36,445 nt of DNA from Pseudomarimonas arenosa (GCF_014841215.1 NZ_JACYTR010000048.1:1-36445), one strand, 5' to 3'; numbered from the stretch's first letter, positions 8,205 to 17,493 are shown. The notes: generated from the sequence alone by a model not told the origin. Translations and numbers: made by a program.

Positions 8205-9310
8205 CCATACACATCGCTGATCGACTGCCCCACCGGGTCGAACCGGTAGTTCGCCTCGAAGCGGCCTCGGCCGGCCTGACCGAGTTGTGCGCGCAGATCC
8301 GGCCGCTCACGCAGCAGGGCCAAGGCCTCGGCCAGTGAGTCTGGGTCGCCAGGCGACACCAGCAACCCGGTTTGTTGATCCTGCACCACCTCGGTCATGC
8401 CGCTGCCCGGCACGGCCGAGGCAACCACAGGTTTGCCGGCGCGCATGGCTTCCAGCAGCACCAGGCCGAAGGCTTCGGCGCGATCGAGGCTGGGCAGGCA
8501 AAACACGTCGCAGGCCCGATAGGCCGCTTCGATCTGCGGGTCATCAAGGTGGCCGGTCATGCGCACACGCTCATGCAGACCCAGCGCCGCGATGCGGGCG
8601 GCGAGGGCCGTCCTGCGTTCGCCTTCACCGATCAGCAGCAGCTGTACGTCCGCTGTGCGCGCTACTGCGTCGAGCAGGGTTTCGAAGCCCTTGTAATAGC
8701 TCAGTCGACCGACCGCCAGCAGCTTGAGCTGATCGTGGTTCGGCCAGTCTGGCGGCGCGCTTTCGGGCCTTTCCGCTTCAAGCCCGAGCGGAATCACGGC
8801 GCAGCGATCGCGGTGTGCCGACAGCGTGGCGCTGGCGTCGAGATAGGTCTGCGAGCTAACCACAATGGTCGCAGCGCGGCGCAACAATTGCTGTTCGAAT
8901 TGCGCATACGGGCGATAGGCCAGACGCATGCGCCAGCTGGGATGATCGTGGGGCACGTCGGCATGCCAATGCACGACCCAGGGCAGTGATCGCGCCGCTG
9001 CGCTGAACAGGGCGCAGAACGCCCAGGGGTTGGGCATGTGGATATGCAGCAGATCGGGCCGAACCTCGCGCAATGTGCGCGCAAAGGCCACTGGCCACTG
9101 CGGCGAAATCGGCACGAACAGCAATTCGCCGAACGCCCGCACCCGCCGAATCGGTAGCGTGTCCTGCGTGTCGGGCGTGTGCGGCTTGTGGTGAACCAGT
9201 ACCGTGCTTTCCAACCCGCTGCGCGACTGCCAGCTGACCAGCTGGCTCAAGAAACGTTCGATTCCACCTGCGGCCGGAGGGAAATATTTCCCCAGATGCA
9301 AGACGCGCAA
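8174..9310 (-). CDS. Glycosyltransferase family 4 (GT-B fold)
   Basis: This is a 378-residue retaining glycosyltransferase of the GT4 type, probably using a nucleotide sugar at the cytoplasmic face of the membrane. The N-terminal half has VLHLGKYFPPAAGGIERFL and HIHMPNPWA. The C-terminal half has LLAVGRLSYYKGFETLLDA, LIGEGERR, and the nucleotide-sugar motif around EAFGLVLLEAMRAGKPVVAS (the E-x7-E pattern). The only start upstream of the conserved RVLHLGKYF is a TTG at 9310, six bases after the stop of the DUF2304 gene, and an in-frame stop lies just beyond. This rare start codon suggests modest, coupled translation. It is the last gene of a three-gene operon with DUF2304 and GT2. Confidence 0.92.
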   Translation of the reverse strand: MRVLHLGKYFPPAAGGIERFLSQLVSWQSRSGLESTVLVHHKPHTPDTQDTLPIRRVRAFGELLFVPISPQWPVAFARTLREVRPDLLHIHMPNPWAFCALFSAAARSLPWVVHWHADVPHDHPSWRMRLAYRPYAQFEQQLLRRAATIVVSSQTYLDASATLSAHRDRCAVIPLGLEAERPESAPPDWPNHDQLKLLAVGRLSYYKGFETLLDAVARTADVQLLLIGEGERRTALAARIAALGLHERVRMTGHLDDPQIEAAYRACDVFCLPSLDRAEAFGLVLLEAMRAGKPVVASAVPGSGMTEVVQDQQTGLLVSPGDPDSLAEALALLRERPDLRAQLGQAGRGRFEANYRFDPVGQSISDVYGQLLASSGRV

Positions 9311-9316
9311 TTCGGC

Positions 9317-9721
9317 TTAACCCGCGGCGCGCTGGTTGCGGTCGACGCCGGAATTGTCTGTTGGTCTGCCCTTCCAGTCAGGATCGGCAGTGCCCAGCTG
9401 AGCGCTGCGCATCTCCTGTTCGAGAATTGCCAACTTCTGAGTCAGTCGACGCAGGCGCCGTTCCTTGCGCGCCAACTCGAGGTCGTTCAACAGCAACTTG
9501 ATCAGAATGCCAATGACCGCCAGCATTACCAGGAGTATCGGCGGGTACTGCACGCCGAACATCTGACCGAGCCGGTCGACCAGGCGCGGATACAGTCCAA
9601 AACCGAGAGCGGCGCCTGCCACCATCAGCCAGAAGATTGCCTGAATGCCGTGCAGCTGATCGCGCCGCACCAAATAAAGAATGCTGCCAGCCAGCACAAC
9701 CCCCAGCAGGGCGGCGGTCAT
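9317..9721 (-). CDS. DUF2304 family small membrane protein
   Basis: This 134-residue protein has three hydrophobic segments (about 2-18, 28-46 and 60-80). A charged, probably coiled-coil tail follows (ELARKERRLRRLTQKLAILEQE region). This is the usual build of DUF2304 proteins, which accompany GT2 enzymes in cell-surface glycan loci. ATG 9721 is chosen because MTAALLGVVLAGSILYLVRRDQL matches the family start; a longer frame to 9835 would overlap the GT2 gene. It follows the GT2 stop by 8 bases and precedes the GT4 start by 6. Its function is unknown; a role in holding or assisting the GT2 partner at the membrane is inference. Confidence 0.85.
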   Translation of the reverse strand: MTAALLGVVLAGSILYLVRRDQLHGIQAIFWLMVAGAALGFGLYPRLVDRLGQMFGVQYPPILLVMLAVIGILIKLLLNDLELARKERRLRRLTQKLAILEQEMRSAQLGTADPDWKGRPTDNSGVDRNQRAAG

Positions 9722-9729
9722 CGATAAAC

Positions 9730-10488
9730 TCAAACTGAAATCTCGTTCTGGAGGGCTTTTGCCGTCGGCCAGCGGCCTACCCGGGCCAGGCACAGCAAGG
9801 TTGTCTGGGCCATATAGCCGGCAACGATAAACCAAGACGCGAAAACGCGCGAGCGCCCGTCATGCCGCGGGTGCATGGTGACCGGCACCTCGCGGATGCT
9901 GAGGCCGTAGCGACGGGCGAGCAACAGCACGCCGACATCCTGATAGTCGAGCAAGGTCGCCTCGGCTGAAGCCAACACCCGAATGGCACGTCGTGAATAC
10001 AGGCGAAAGCCCGAGGTGAGATCCTCCACCCGCAGTCCGGAAAGCGCGCGAAACCAGTGCCAGGCCAGCTGACGCGACCTACTCAGTCGCTTCGGAAAGG
10101 TGCCAATAATCACATCAGCCGAGGAGCGTAGCTGCGCTGCGGTCAGATCGGGGATGCTTTGCGGATCATGCTGGCCGTCGGCGTCCAGGGTGATGACCCG
10201 GTCATAGCCATGGCGCAAGGCAAACCGGAGGCCGGCCTGGGTCGCTCCCCAGGCGCCGAGCTGCAGCGGCAGCTCCAGCACCTCGGCACCGGCAGCGCGG
10301 GCGATGGCGGCCGTCTGATCGGTACTGGCATCCGACACCACCAGCACACAATCGCGGGGTGCAGAGCGTAAGTGTTTGAGCAATATGCCGATTGACCCTT
10401 CTTCGTTGAAGGCCGGAATAACGTACAAGGTCTTCACCGGCTTCAGCGGCTCGATTTTCGTTCGGCGAGAGTGGGACGATTTTGGCAT
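9730..10488 (-). CDS. Glycosyltransferase family 2 (dolichyl-phosphate mannosyltransferase-like)
   Basis: This is a 252-residue GT-A fold enzyme. It starts with YVIPAFNEEGSIG, then has the nucleotide-binding VVSDASTDQTAAIA and the metal-binding ITLDADGQHDPQSI. The late conserved DLTSGFRLYSR and the LLARRYGLSIREVPV stretch follow, all typical of polyprenyl-phosphate sugar synthases and related GT2 enzymes. No strong transmembrane helices are seen apart from a mildly hydrophobic C-terminus, so it is probably cytoplasmic and membrane-associated. It is the first gene of the GT2-DUF2304-GT4 operon. The likely partnership with the GT-C-like protein across the 8.2-kb junction (polyprenyl-P-sugar donor and its user) is inference. 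Confidence 0.92.
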   Translation of the reverse strand: MPKSSHSRRTKIEPLKPVKTLYVIPAFNEEGSIGILLKHLRSAPRDCVLVVSDASTDQTAAIARAAGAEVLELPLQLGAWGATQAGLRFALRHGYDRVITLDADGQHDPQSIPDLTAAQLRSSADVIIGTFPKRLSRSRQLAWHWFRALSGLRVEDLTSGFRLYSRRAIRVLASAEATLLDYQDVGVLLLARRYGLSIREVPVTMHPRHDGRSRVFASWFIVAGYMAQTTLLCLARVGRWPTAKALQNEISV

Positions 10489-10578
10489 GACCTGCGTATG
10501 ATACTGGCAACGGGGGAATGGGCGGACTGCACATCGCGGTTCTGCCCCCGATCATCGCCTTGAAAGAGGACAAAGCAA

Positions 10579-11442
10579 ATGAAGTCGAATCTGAAACTCG
10601 CAGCGCTGGGCCTGATGGCGCTGGGTCTGACCGCTGGTCAAGCCGAGGCCTGCTCAACCGGTGCCTGGTCTGACACATCCGGCGCAGTGCTTGCCGGTGG
10701 CCCGACCGACCCGGATCCGGGCCTCCAGGGAGTGCTGAAACTGCGTGGTGCCTGCGGCCTGCAAACGCCGGCGAGCGGCGTGGCTTATGTCGAAGAGTCA
10801 GTCAACCATGCGGCCGAAGGCGGTACGTCGCCCTACCACGCGCGCTTCTTCGTGCACACTGGCGGCTCCTCGGCCACCATCTTCCAGGCCTTTCCGTCGG
10901 ACGTGAGCGGCACCCCGGTGGTTTCGATCGCTTATGACTCTGTCGACCAGAACTTCGACTTCAACGTCAATGGCGGCACGCTGTCGACCGCCGCCGGCTC
11001 GGCGCCGGCCAACCGCTGGGTCGCCGTGTATTTCACCTACGACGCCAGCACCTCGTTCACTGCTGCCACCCGCACCGGACGTGTGCGTTCGGAAGCTACC
11101 GGCTCGGTGACCCCGGGCGCGGCCACCATTGAGGCCGTGCGTCTGGGCCAGCTCGCTGGCGGTGGCACCGGCGTGTTCAACTTCGATGAGTTCGAGTCGT
11201 CGCGCGCGGCCTCCGTTCCCTCGGGTCCGGACGGCCCGTTCACCATGGTTTGCAACGGCGACGCCAATGGCAGCGGCACCATCACCGCTGCTGATCGCGC
11301 AGCCATCACCGCCGAAATCGCGGGTACGGCCGCCTCCGGTCAGACCGACTGCAATGAGAATGGCTCGGTGACCGCCGGTGATCGCGCCTGCGTGACCAAC
11401 CTGATCGGCACCTTGGCCGATTGCACCTCGGGCACTTTCTAA
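10579..11442 (+). CDS. Exported protein with C-terminal dockerin-type calcium-binding repeats
   Basis: This is a 287-residue secreted protein. A signal peptide (residues 1 to about 24, ending GQAEA) is followed by a roughly 190-residue Gly/Ser/Thr-rich beta-type domain with no recognised catalytic motif (LamG-like at a guess). The C-terminus carries two EF-hand-like loops, DANGSGTITAADRA and DCNENGSVTAGDRA. Each follows the dockerin type I pattern D-x-N-x-[ST/N]-G-x-[IV]-x-x-x-D, and the loops are spaced by a short helix. Cysteines bracket the module. Dockerins classically bind cohesins and need Ca2+. The ATG is preceded by agagga. It leads a three-gene cluster of exported proteins ending in an exosortase-tailed protein, with a terminator after the third gene. 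Confidence 0.85.
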   Translation: MKSNLKLAALGLMALGLTAGQAEACSTGAWSDTSGAVLAGGPTDPDPGLQGVLKLRGACGLQTPASGVAYVEESVNHAAEGGTSPYHARFFVHTGGSSATIFQAFPSDVSGTPVVSIAYDSVDQNFDFNVNGGTLSTAAGSAPANRWVAVYFTYDASTSFTAATRTGRVRSEATGSVTPGAATIEAVRLGQLAGGGTGVFNFDEFESSRAASVPSGPDGPFTMVCNGDANGSGTITAADRAAITAEIAGTAASGQTDCNENGSVTAGDRACVTNLIGTLADCTSGTF

Positions 11443-11471
11443 GCAGACGTATTTGGATCAGGAGATTGAAA

Positions 11472-11963
11472 ATGAACGTTAAGAACCTATGCGTCGCTTC
11501 AAGTGGTCTGGCAGCCTTGTTGCTGGCCGGTTCCGCCAGTGCCGGTGAGTGGGTGCTGTCGGTCGATCCGCAGGGCGGCAATCGCGTGGAAGTGTTCGCC
11601 ACTTTCCACGGCGACGGTGCGACTGAAGAAGCCCAGCTCGACGTCAAGCTCAACGGCGCCTTCGCTGTGGAAAGCGTCGAAAAGCTGATTCCGGGCAGCG
11701 TCTGCGTCGCCTCGGTCGAGAAGAACATTCTGCGCGCCGTTCCGCCCAGTGGCGCGGGCGTCGGCCTGCCCAAGGGCGCCCACGACACCTGCGTCTTTAC
11801 CCTGCGTTTCCTGCAGAAGTCGATGGTAGCTGACTTCAGCAGCCAATTTGATGTATCTTTCACCGAGTGTGCCTCGTCCAAGGGGATAGATGTTTCCTGC
11901 ACGAGTGCAGTGAAGCAGCTGAAGGGCACCGGGCGCGGTACGGATAAGACCGCAGAAAAATGA
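11472..11963 (+). CDS. Small exported protein sharing a domain with the next gene
   Basis: This 163-residue protein has a signal peptide (about residues 1-23, ending GSASA) and a single beta-rich domain with four cysteines. Its core shares the markers FxGDGAT, a C about 30-40 residues on, RAVPPSG, then C with FTL. The N-terminal domain of the following gene has FAGDGAT, LCLS, RVVPPSG and YCTYPV in the same order. I do not recognise the domain with certainty; its outline resembles cohesin-like beta-sandwiches. ATG 11472 has ggag 8 bases upstream; a longer in-frame start at 11421 would overlap the previous gene and lacks a signal peptide. It has no sorting tail, so it is probably free in the periplasm or secreted. 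Confidence 0.8.
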   Translation: MNVKNLCVASSGLAALLLAGSASAGEWVLSVDPQGGNRVEVFATFHGDGATEEAQLDVKLNGAFAVESVEKLIPGSVCVASVEKNILRAVPPSGAGVGLPKGAHDTCVFTLRFLQKSMVADFSSQFDVSFTECASSKGIDVSCTSAVKQLKGTGRGTDKTAEK

Positions 11964-11997
11964 TGATTGCCTCATCGATTTCATGGAGTGACTACCA

Positions 11998-13221
11998 ATG
12001 ATGGTGAAACGCACCCTGTTGTGTGCCGCGCTCGGCATGCTGATGTCTCCGCTGGCGTTTGCCGGCAACTACACTGCCACTGGGTCGGGCGACCCGGGCG
12101 GCAGCGGCAACCTTGTAGTGACCTTCGCTGGTGACGGCGCGACCGTCGACACCGAAGTCACCTTTACCTACGACAACACCAATATCACCCTGGGTGCAGG
12201 TGTTGCGTCGAACGGCGCTCTCTGCCTGAGCCCGAGCGCCACCTCGATCCGCGTCGTGCCCCCGTCTGGTGGTGCGACCCCGCTCACCAGCACGCAAACC
12301 ACCTACTGCACCTACCCGGTGACCGTGGGCGGTGCTGCCCCGGCGGGTCTGGTGGCCTTCAACACCATGGCTATTGAGTGTTCGAACGCGATGGCCGGCA
12401 GCGAAACCTGCACCGTCAGCGCGGGCGCCGGCTTCACCGTCACCAACAACGTGCCGCCGACCATTGGCGCCGGTGCGTTCGTCGCGGGTTCGCCGTCGGG
12501 TACCGAAGGTGTCGTGACTGCGATCGGCAACATCAACTTCCCGATCACCTCGCCGGCCGGCGGTTCGAACACGGGATCGGTGCAGTGCGCCGACGCCGCA
12601 GGCGGCCCGACCTTCAGCTTCACGCCGTCGACCGCCGTGACGGTGGACTCGTCCACCGTCAGCCCGGTGAGCATCGGCGTCAGCTGCCCGCTCAGCCCGA
12701 ACGGCGGTGGCGCGGTGAATGGTGATGCGACCTGTACGGTAACCGACTCGGCCGGCACCCGTATGGAGACCATCTCCATCGATTGCCCAGAAGGTGCAAT
12801 GGCCATGGGTCCGACCCTGACTCCGCAGGCCACCACCAACATCAATCTGCCAGTGGCCTTGGTTGGTTCGCAGTCGAACACCTCGATTGTGTTCACTGCA
12901 GGCAACGACGGTAACGCCGGTCAGTCTACCCCGCTGAACTGCACCGCCACCGCACCGGCCACGATCGTGTCGGGCGGTTCGCAGAGCGTGATGACCGGCA
13001 GCCAGCCGGCTCCGGTGGTGGCTGGAATCGTACTGACTGGAGCAGCTCAGGTAGGCACCGTGACCTGTAACGGCACCGTCTACACCCTGAACGCGCCGGC
13101 CGGTGTGGTGTTCGTGCCGCCCACGGTCATCCCGGCTTCGTCCTTCTGGTCGCAGCTGTCGCTGATTGCCCTGTTCGCCGCCCTGGGTGGTCTGTTCGTC
13201 GCCTTCCGTCGCAACGCCTAA
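11998..13221 (+). CDS. Exported protein with exosortase-type (IPTL-CTERM-like) C-terminal sorting signal
   Basis: This is a 407-residue surface-protein candidate. A signal peptide (about 1-22, ending PLAFA) leads into a domain related to the previous protein (FAGDGAT ... RVVPPSG). Two further Thr/Ser/Gly-rich, cysteine-containing Ig-like repeats follow. The C-terminus has IPASSFW, a hydrophobic helix (SLIALFAALGGLFVAF) and RRNA, the motif-helix-Arg tripartite arrangement of PEP-CTERM/IPTL-CTERM signals. Such signals are processed by exosortases, IPTL forms by the XrtH type. No exosortase gene is in the window. The start has ggag about 10 bases upstream of ATG 11998 (a second ATG follows directly). 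A strong terminator follows at 13250. Confidence 0.85.
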   Translation: MMVKRTLLCAALGMLMSPLAFAGNYTATGSGDPGGSGNLVVTFAGDGATVDTEVTFTYDNTNITLGAGVASNGALCLSPSATSIRVVPPSGGATPLTSTQTTYCTYPVTVGGAAPAGLVAFNTMAIECSNAMAGSETCTVSAGAGFTVTNNVPPTIGAGAFVAGSPSGTEGVVTAIGNINFPITSPAGGSNTGSVQCADAAGGPTFSFTPSTAVTVDSSTVSPVSIGVSCPLSPNGGGAVNGDATCTVTDSAGTRMETISIDCPEGAMAMGPTLTPQATTNINLPVALVGSQSNTSIVFTAGNDGNAGQSTPLNCTATAPATIVSGGSQSVMTGSQPAPVVAGIVLTGAAQVGTVTCNGTVYTLNAPAGVVFVPPTVIPASSFWSQLSLIALFAALGGLFVAFRRNA

Positions 13222-13249
13222 TCGGCTAGCACATCGGAAGAGAGATCAA

Positions 13250-13276
13250 GGGGCGCTTCGGCGCCCCTTTTTCTTT
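13250..13276 (+). terminator. Rho-independent terminator after the secreted-protein cluster
   Basis: GGGGCGC-TTCG-GCGCCCC, a 7-bp GC stem with a UUCG tetraloop, followed by TTTTTCTTT. It closes the 10579-13221 transcription unit. Confidence 0.95.
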
Positions 13277-13367
13277 AGTGCGTGGCAAGGAGCACGGCAG
13301 GTGTAAGGTCTCCGGCGCCTGAAGCTCGGAATCGGTAGTGAGCGCAGATTGCCAGCTTGGGGCCTGA

Positions 13368-14375
<1,008 letters not shown>

Positions 14376-14410
14376 GTGATTGCCAGCAGGTAATCATCGC
14401 CGGCAATGGG

Positions 14411-14436
14411 AAAACGGCGGCCATGGCCGCCGTTTT
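14411..14436. terminator. Bidirectional terminator between pip and the TonB receptor gene
   Basis: This is a perfect 26-base palindrome: four A's, a GC-rich stem (CGGCGGCC / GGCCGCCG around a central AT) and four T's. The A-stem-T layout can stop transcription on both strands. It serves pip (+), and as a back-up the receptor gene (-). Confidence 0.9.
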
Positions 14437-14443
14437 CGTTCAA

Positions 14444-14465
14444 TGCCTGGGAAATTGCCCAGGCA
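14444..14465. terminator. Second stem-loop before the TonB receptor stop
   Basis: TGCCTGGG and CCCAGGCA form an 8-bp stem around a 6-base loop, 20 bases past the receptor stop on the minus strand. It has no T-run of its own, so it may act together with 14411-14436 or protect the 3' end. Confidence 0.5.
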
Positions 14466-14484
14466 ACAGCCGGGCCATTGACCT

Positions 14485-17082
14485 TTAGAACTTGTACCCC
14501 AGACGCACGTAGTAGAAGCCGCCATTGAAGCCATAGGGGGTCAGTGGCGGGTACTCGGCACCGACAACGGCTTCGCCGTACGGGTTCTTTTCCGGGTACT
14601 TGTCGAACAGATTCTGCGCGCCGGCCTTCACGTACAGTCCGTTGTCGAAGTTGTAGCCGACTTCGGCATCGACCAGGAAGGCACTGTCGCCGTAGATCGG
14701 CAGGCAGTCCGGGCCCACAACGCAGCCGCTGTCGACGTGATCTTCGTAGAACGAGCCGTAGTAGTTCAGTCGCAACAGGCCGTTCCAGCCGCCCCAGTCC
14801 TGATTGATGGTGAAGCTGCCCTTGGTGCTGGGCAGGGCGTCTTCCAGGATCTGGACTCGTGCCTCGCCGATGATGGCGGGGGTGAACTTGTCGACTTCGG
14901 TGTCATTCCAGTTCATCGCCAGAGCGTAGGTGGTGTCGCCGCCGAAATGATTGGCGAAGTAGTTGGCCACCAGATCGACACCCTGGGTGGTGGTGTCGAA
15001 GTCATTGATGAAGAAGCGCACCGAGTTCAGCGAAATCGCCTCGGCCACGCCCTGTTCCACCAGCGCGGCACGATCGGCATCGGTCAGGTCGAAATTGGTG
15101 CTTTGAGCGATGCGGTCTTCAACCTCGATGCGGTAGTAGTCGGCGGTGATCTGCCAGTCGTTGTCGGCATACACCAGACCAAACGAGAAGTTAGTCGACT
15201 CCTCCGGCTGCAGTGGCTGGCCGCCAAAACGCTGAGCGATCGGATTAGTGGGAGGCAAGGTGGCGGTATCGCGCAGTTCACCGTTGATGAATTGCGTCGT
15301 TACTGCACGGACGTTGGACTGGCCCGGGGTTGGCGCACGGAAACCGGTGCTGACTGCGCCACGCAGGGCCCAGGCATCGTTCAGCTGGTAGCGAGTGGTG
15401 AGCTTCCAGTTGGTGGTCGTGCCGAAGTCTTCAAAATCTTCAAATCGCAGCGCTGCCGCCATCATGAAGTCTTCGGTGAAGGAGGCTTCGGTGTCGACGT
15501 AGGCGGCGTAGTTGCTGCGGCTGTGCACGCCAGCATCGCGCGGGCTGAATCCGGGGAAGCCGTTGGAGCCGATCAGGAAGCCCTGCGAGGCCAGGGGCCC
15601 GATCTCAAACGAAGCCTGATCGCCATTTTTGATCTCGAACTCTTCCTCACGCCATTCAAGGCCGAGGGCGACATTCAGCGGGTAGGCGGTGAACGAGGTA
15701 TCGAAGCCCTTGCTGAAGTCCGCATTGAAGGTGCGCTCGGTCTGAATATACGAGCCCGGACGGAAGAAATTGCCCGCCGGCTGATTCGGGCCCAGCGAGG
15801 CGTTGACGGTGTTGAACATGTAGAAATCGACTTCGCTTTGCCCGTGTGAGGCGCTGAAGTCATAGCGCCAGCCATTGCTGAATTCACCACGGGTTCCGCC
15901 TACGATCGAGGCATCGCGCACCTGGCCGCCGAAACGCGGGGTGAAGCCTCCCGGGAAGTCGGAGAAGAAGGTGTAGCAGTTGGCCGGCAGTGCGCCGACC
16001 GCGGCATTCACCGTGTTGAACGGAAGCAGGGCGCCATTGGCATCGACCAGGGCAATGCTCGGGCAGCCGGCGCCGGTCAGATCACCGATCAGAAGGGTCT
16101 CGCCACCGTCGCCGGAGAACACGCCGGCACGACTGGCTGGGTTGCGGTAGTAGAAGCCGCCGTCGACATCGCGGGATGCGTAATTGCCGAACAGATAGAA
16201 ATCATTGGTATCGCCGACCAGGCCGATATTCACCGTCGACTTGAAGTCGCGATTGACGTCGGGTGAACCCCAGATCTGCGCCGGGTTGGGCACGAAGGGA
16301 TTGCCAGTGGCGGCGACTGCGGCAGCATCGCCGCGCTGCACGCTGCGCGAGGTGGGATCAGCCTGACGCCATTCAAAGGCAAAGGTGGCGTACCCGGCAT
16401 CGGTCAACGGGAAGCCGAACAGGCTGGCGGCCTGCTGGGTCTGGCCATCGCCTTCGAAATGCTCGCCGCCAAAAATTTCTACCTGGCCGCCTTCGGCCTT
16501 CTTCTTCAGGTTGAAATTGATCACGCCGGCAATGGCATCTGAACCATATTGCGCGGCAGCGCCATCGCGCAGCACCTCGACCTGCTCCAGGGCGATCGAC
16601 GGAATCACTGACAAATCAGGCCCTTGCGAGCCGTCGGCCAGGCCACTGCCGAGAAATGAGATCACCGCCGAGCGATGGCGTCGCTTGCCGTTGACCAGGA
16701 CCAGGGTGCTGTCCGGCGGCAGGCCGCGCAGATTGGCTGGGCGCACCAGGGTGGCCGCATCGCTGATCGGCTGGGTGTTGACGTTCAGGGAAGGCACCAC
16801 GGTGCGCATCTGGTCGAGCACGTCAGTGAGACCCTGGTTGTGCATTTCGCTGCCGCCAATGATGTCGATCGGCACGGCGCTCTGGTTCTCCGAGCGCGGT
16901 TGGCCGCGCGAGCCCAGCGAGGACTTCACCACCACGGTTTCCAGCGAGACATCGTCGTCTTCCGCATCGTCCTGTGCCACCGCGGCCTGGCTCAAAGCCA
17001 GGGCGGCAAAGCCCATCATTGCCCAGCGAATGCCCAGGGCCAGTGGTTTCTTTTTTCCTACTTGATATGTAGCTGCTTTCAT
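14485..17082 (-). CDS. TonB-dependent outer-membrane receptor
   Basis: This is an 865-residue ligand-gated outer-membrane transporter powered by TonB. A long signal peptide (about 1-37, ending AAVAQ) precedes a candidate TonB box (ETVVVKS). The plug domain has the LRGLPPDSTLVLVNGKRR and GAAAQYGSDAIAGVINFNLK stretches. A roughly 650-residue beta barrel with alternating aromatic strands ends in YYVRLGYKF, with the terminal aromatic residue that outer-membrane assembly needs. The substrate cannot be told; the large barrel and the absence of siderophore, haem or B12 genes nearby fit the broad group of nutrient receptors common in Xanthomonadales. It is transcribed alone, with terminators after it and a long leader region before it. 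Confidence 0.93.
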   Translation of the reverse strand: MKAATYQVGKKKPLALGIRWAMMGFAALALSQAAVAQDDAEDDDVSLETVVVKSSLGSRGQPRSENQSAVPIDIIGGSEMHNQGLTDVLDQMRTVVPSLNVNTQPISDAATLVRPANLRGLPPDSTLVLVNGKRRHRSAVISFLGSGLADGSQGPDLSVIPSIALEQVEVLRDGAAAQYGSDAIAGVINFNLKKKAEGGQVEIFGGEHFEGDGQTQQAASLFGFPLTDAGYATFAFEWRQADPTSRSVQRGDAAAVAATGNPFVPNPAQIWGSPDVNRDFKSTVNIGLVGDTNDFYLFGNYASRDVDGGFYYRNPASRAGVFSGDGGETLLIGDLTGAGCPSIALVDANGALLPFNTVNAAVGALPANCYTFFSDFPGGFTPRFGGQVRDASIVGGTRGEFSNGWRYDFSASHGQSEVDFYMFNTVNASLGPNQPAGNFFRPGSYIQTERTFNADFSKGFDTSFTAYPLNVALGLEWREEEFEIKNGDQASFEIGPLASQGFLIGSNGFPGFSPRDAGVHSRSNYAAYVDTEASFTEDFMMAAALRFEDFEDFGTTTNWKLTTRYQLNDAWALRGAVSTGFRAPTPGQSNVRAVTTQFINGELRDTATLPPTNPIAQRFGGQPLQPEESTNFSFGLVYADNDWQITADYYRIEVEDRIAQSTNFDLTDADRAALVEQGVAEAISLNSVRFFINDFDTTTQGVDLVANYFANHFGGDTTYALAMNWNDTEVDKFTPAIIGEARVQILEDALPSTKGSFTINQDWGGWNGLLRLNYYGSFYEDHVDSGCVVGPDCLPIYGDSAFLVDAEVGYNFDNGLYVKAGAQNLFDKYPEKNPYGEAVVGAEYPPLTPYGFNGGFYYVRLGYKF

Positions 17083-17493
17083 AACGAATCGTTCCCCAAG
17101 ATAGGCGCACGGCGCTCAACGCGCAAAACACGCACAATCACTCCCGTCGGCAGGCCGTGCACCGCCGGTGGTCTACTGCAATCGATTGTGTCCCGAAGTG
17201 CCGAGTCTGGCGGCCCCGTGTGCCAATCGTGCGCGCCTATCAGGTCACCTTTGGTGGTTGTCTGTCAACCAAATCGACTGTTCTGAGCGGAGGTCGCGTA
17301 TCAGAAGGAATTCGTAGTTGTCGGTCGATCACCGCACTATCGGTTCGGCGAGGGTCCAACGACGCAGCCTAGGGATAAGCTGCTCGCGAGCGGCGCCCAC
17401 CCGGGCCCGTCAAAAGGTACGAGCTCGAATGGCTGCGTGCTGGACGGAAGGTTCGGACTTCGAGCCGTCCCAGCAGAATATTCAGCCGACCGA
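17083..17493. other. Intergenic region upstream of the TonB receptor gene
   Basis: These 411 bases lie between the receptor start and the end of the cco operon; I see no convincing gene. On the minus strand a consensus-like -35 TTGACA sits at 17268-17263, inside a small inverted repeat TGGTTG-tctgt-CAACCA (17255-17271). No matching -10 at 17-base spacing is evident. The region probably holds the receptor promoter. Confidence 0.5.

Noticed and set aside
14737-15849. Long plus-strand frame (370 codons) opposite the TonB receptor
   Set aside because: High-GC mirror frame of a well-supported receptor gene; the composition is Gly/Val/Arg-rich without domains or a ribosome site.
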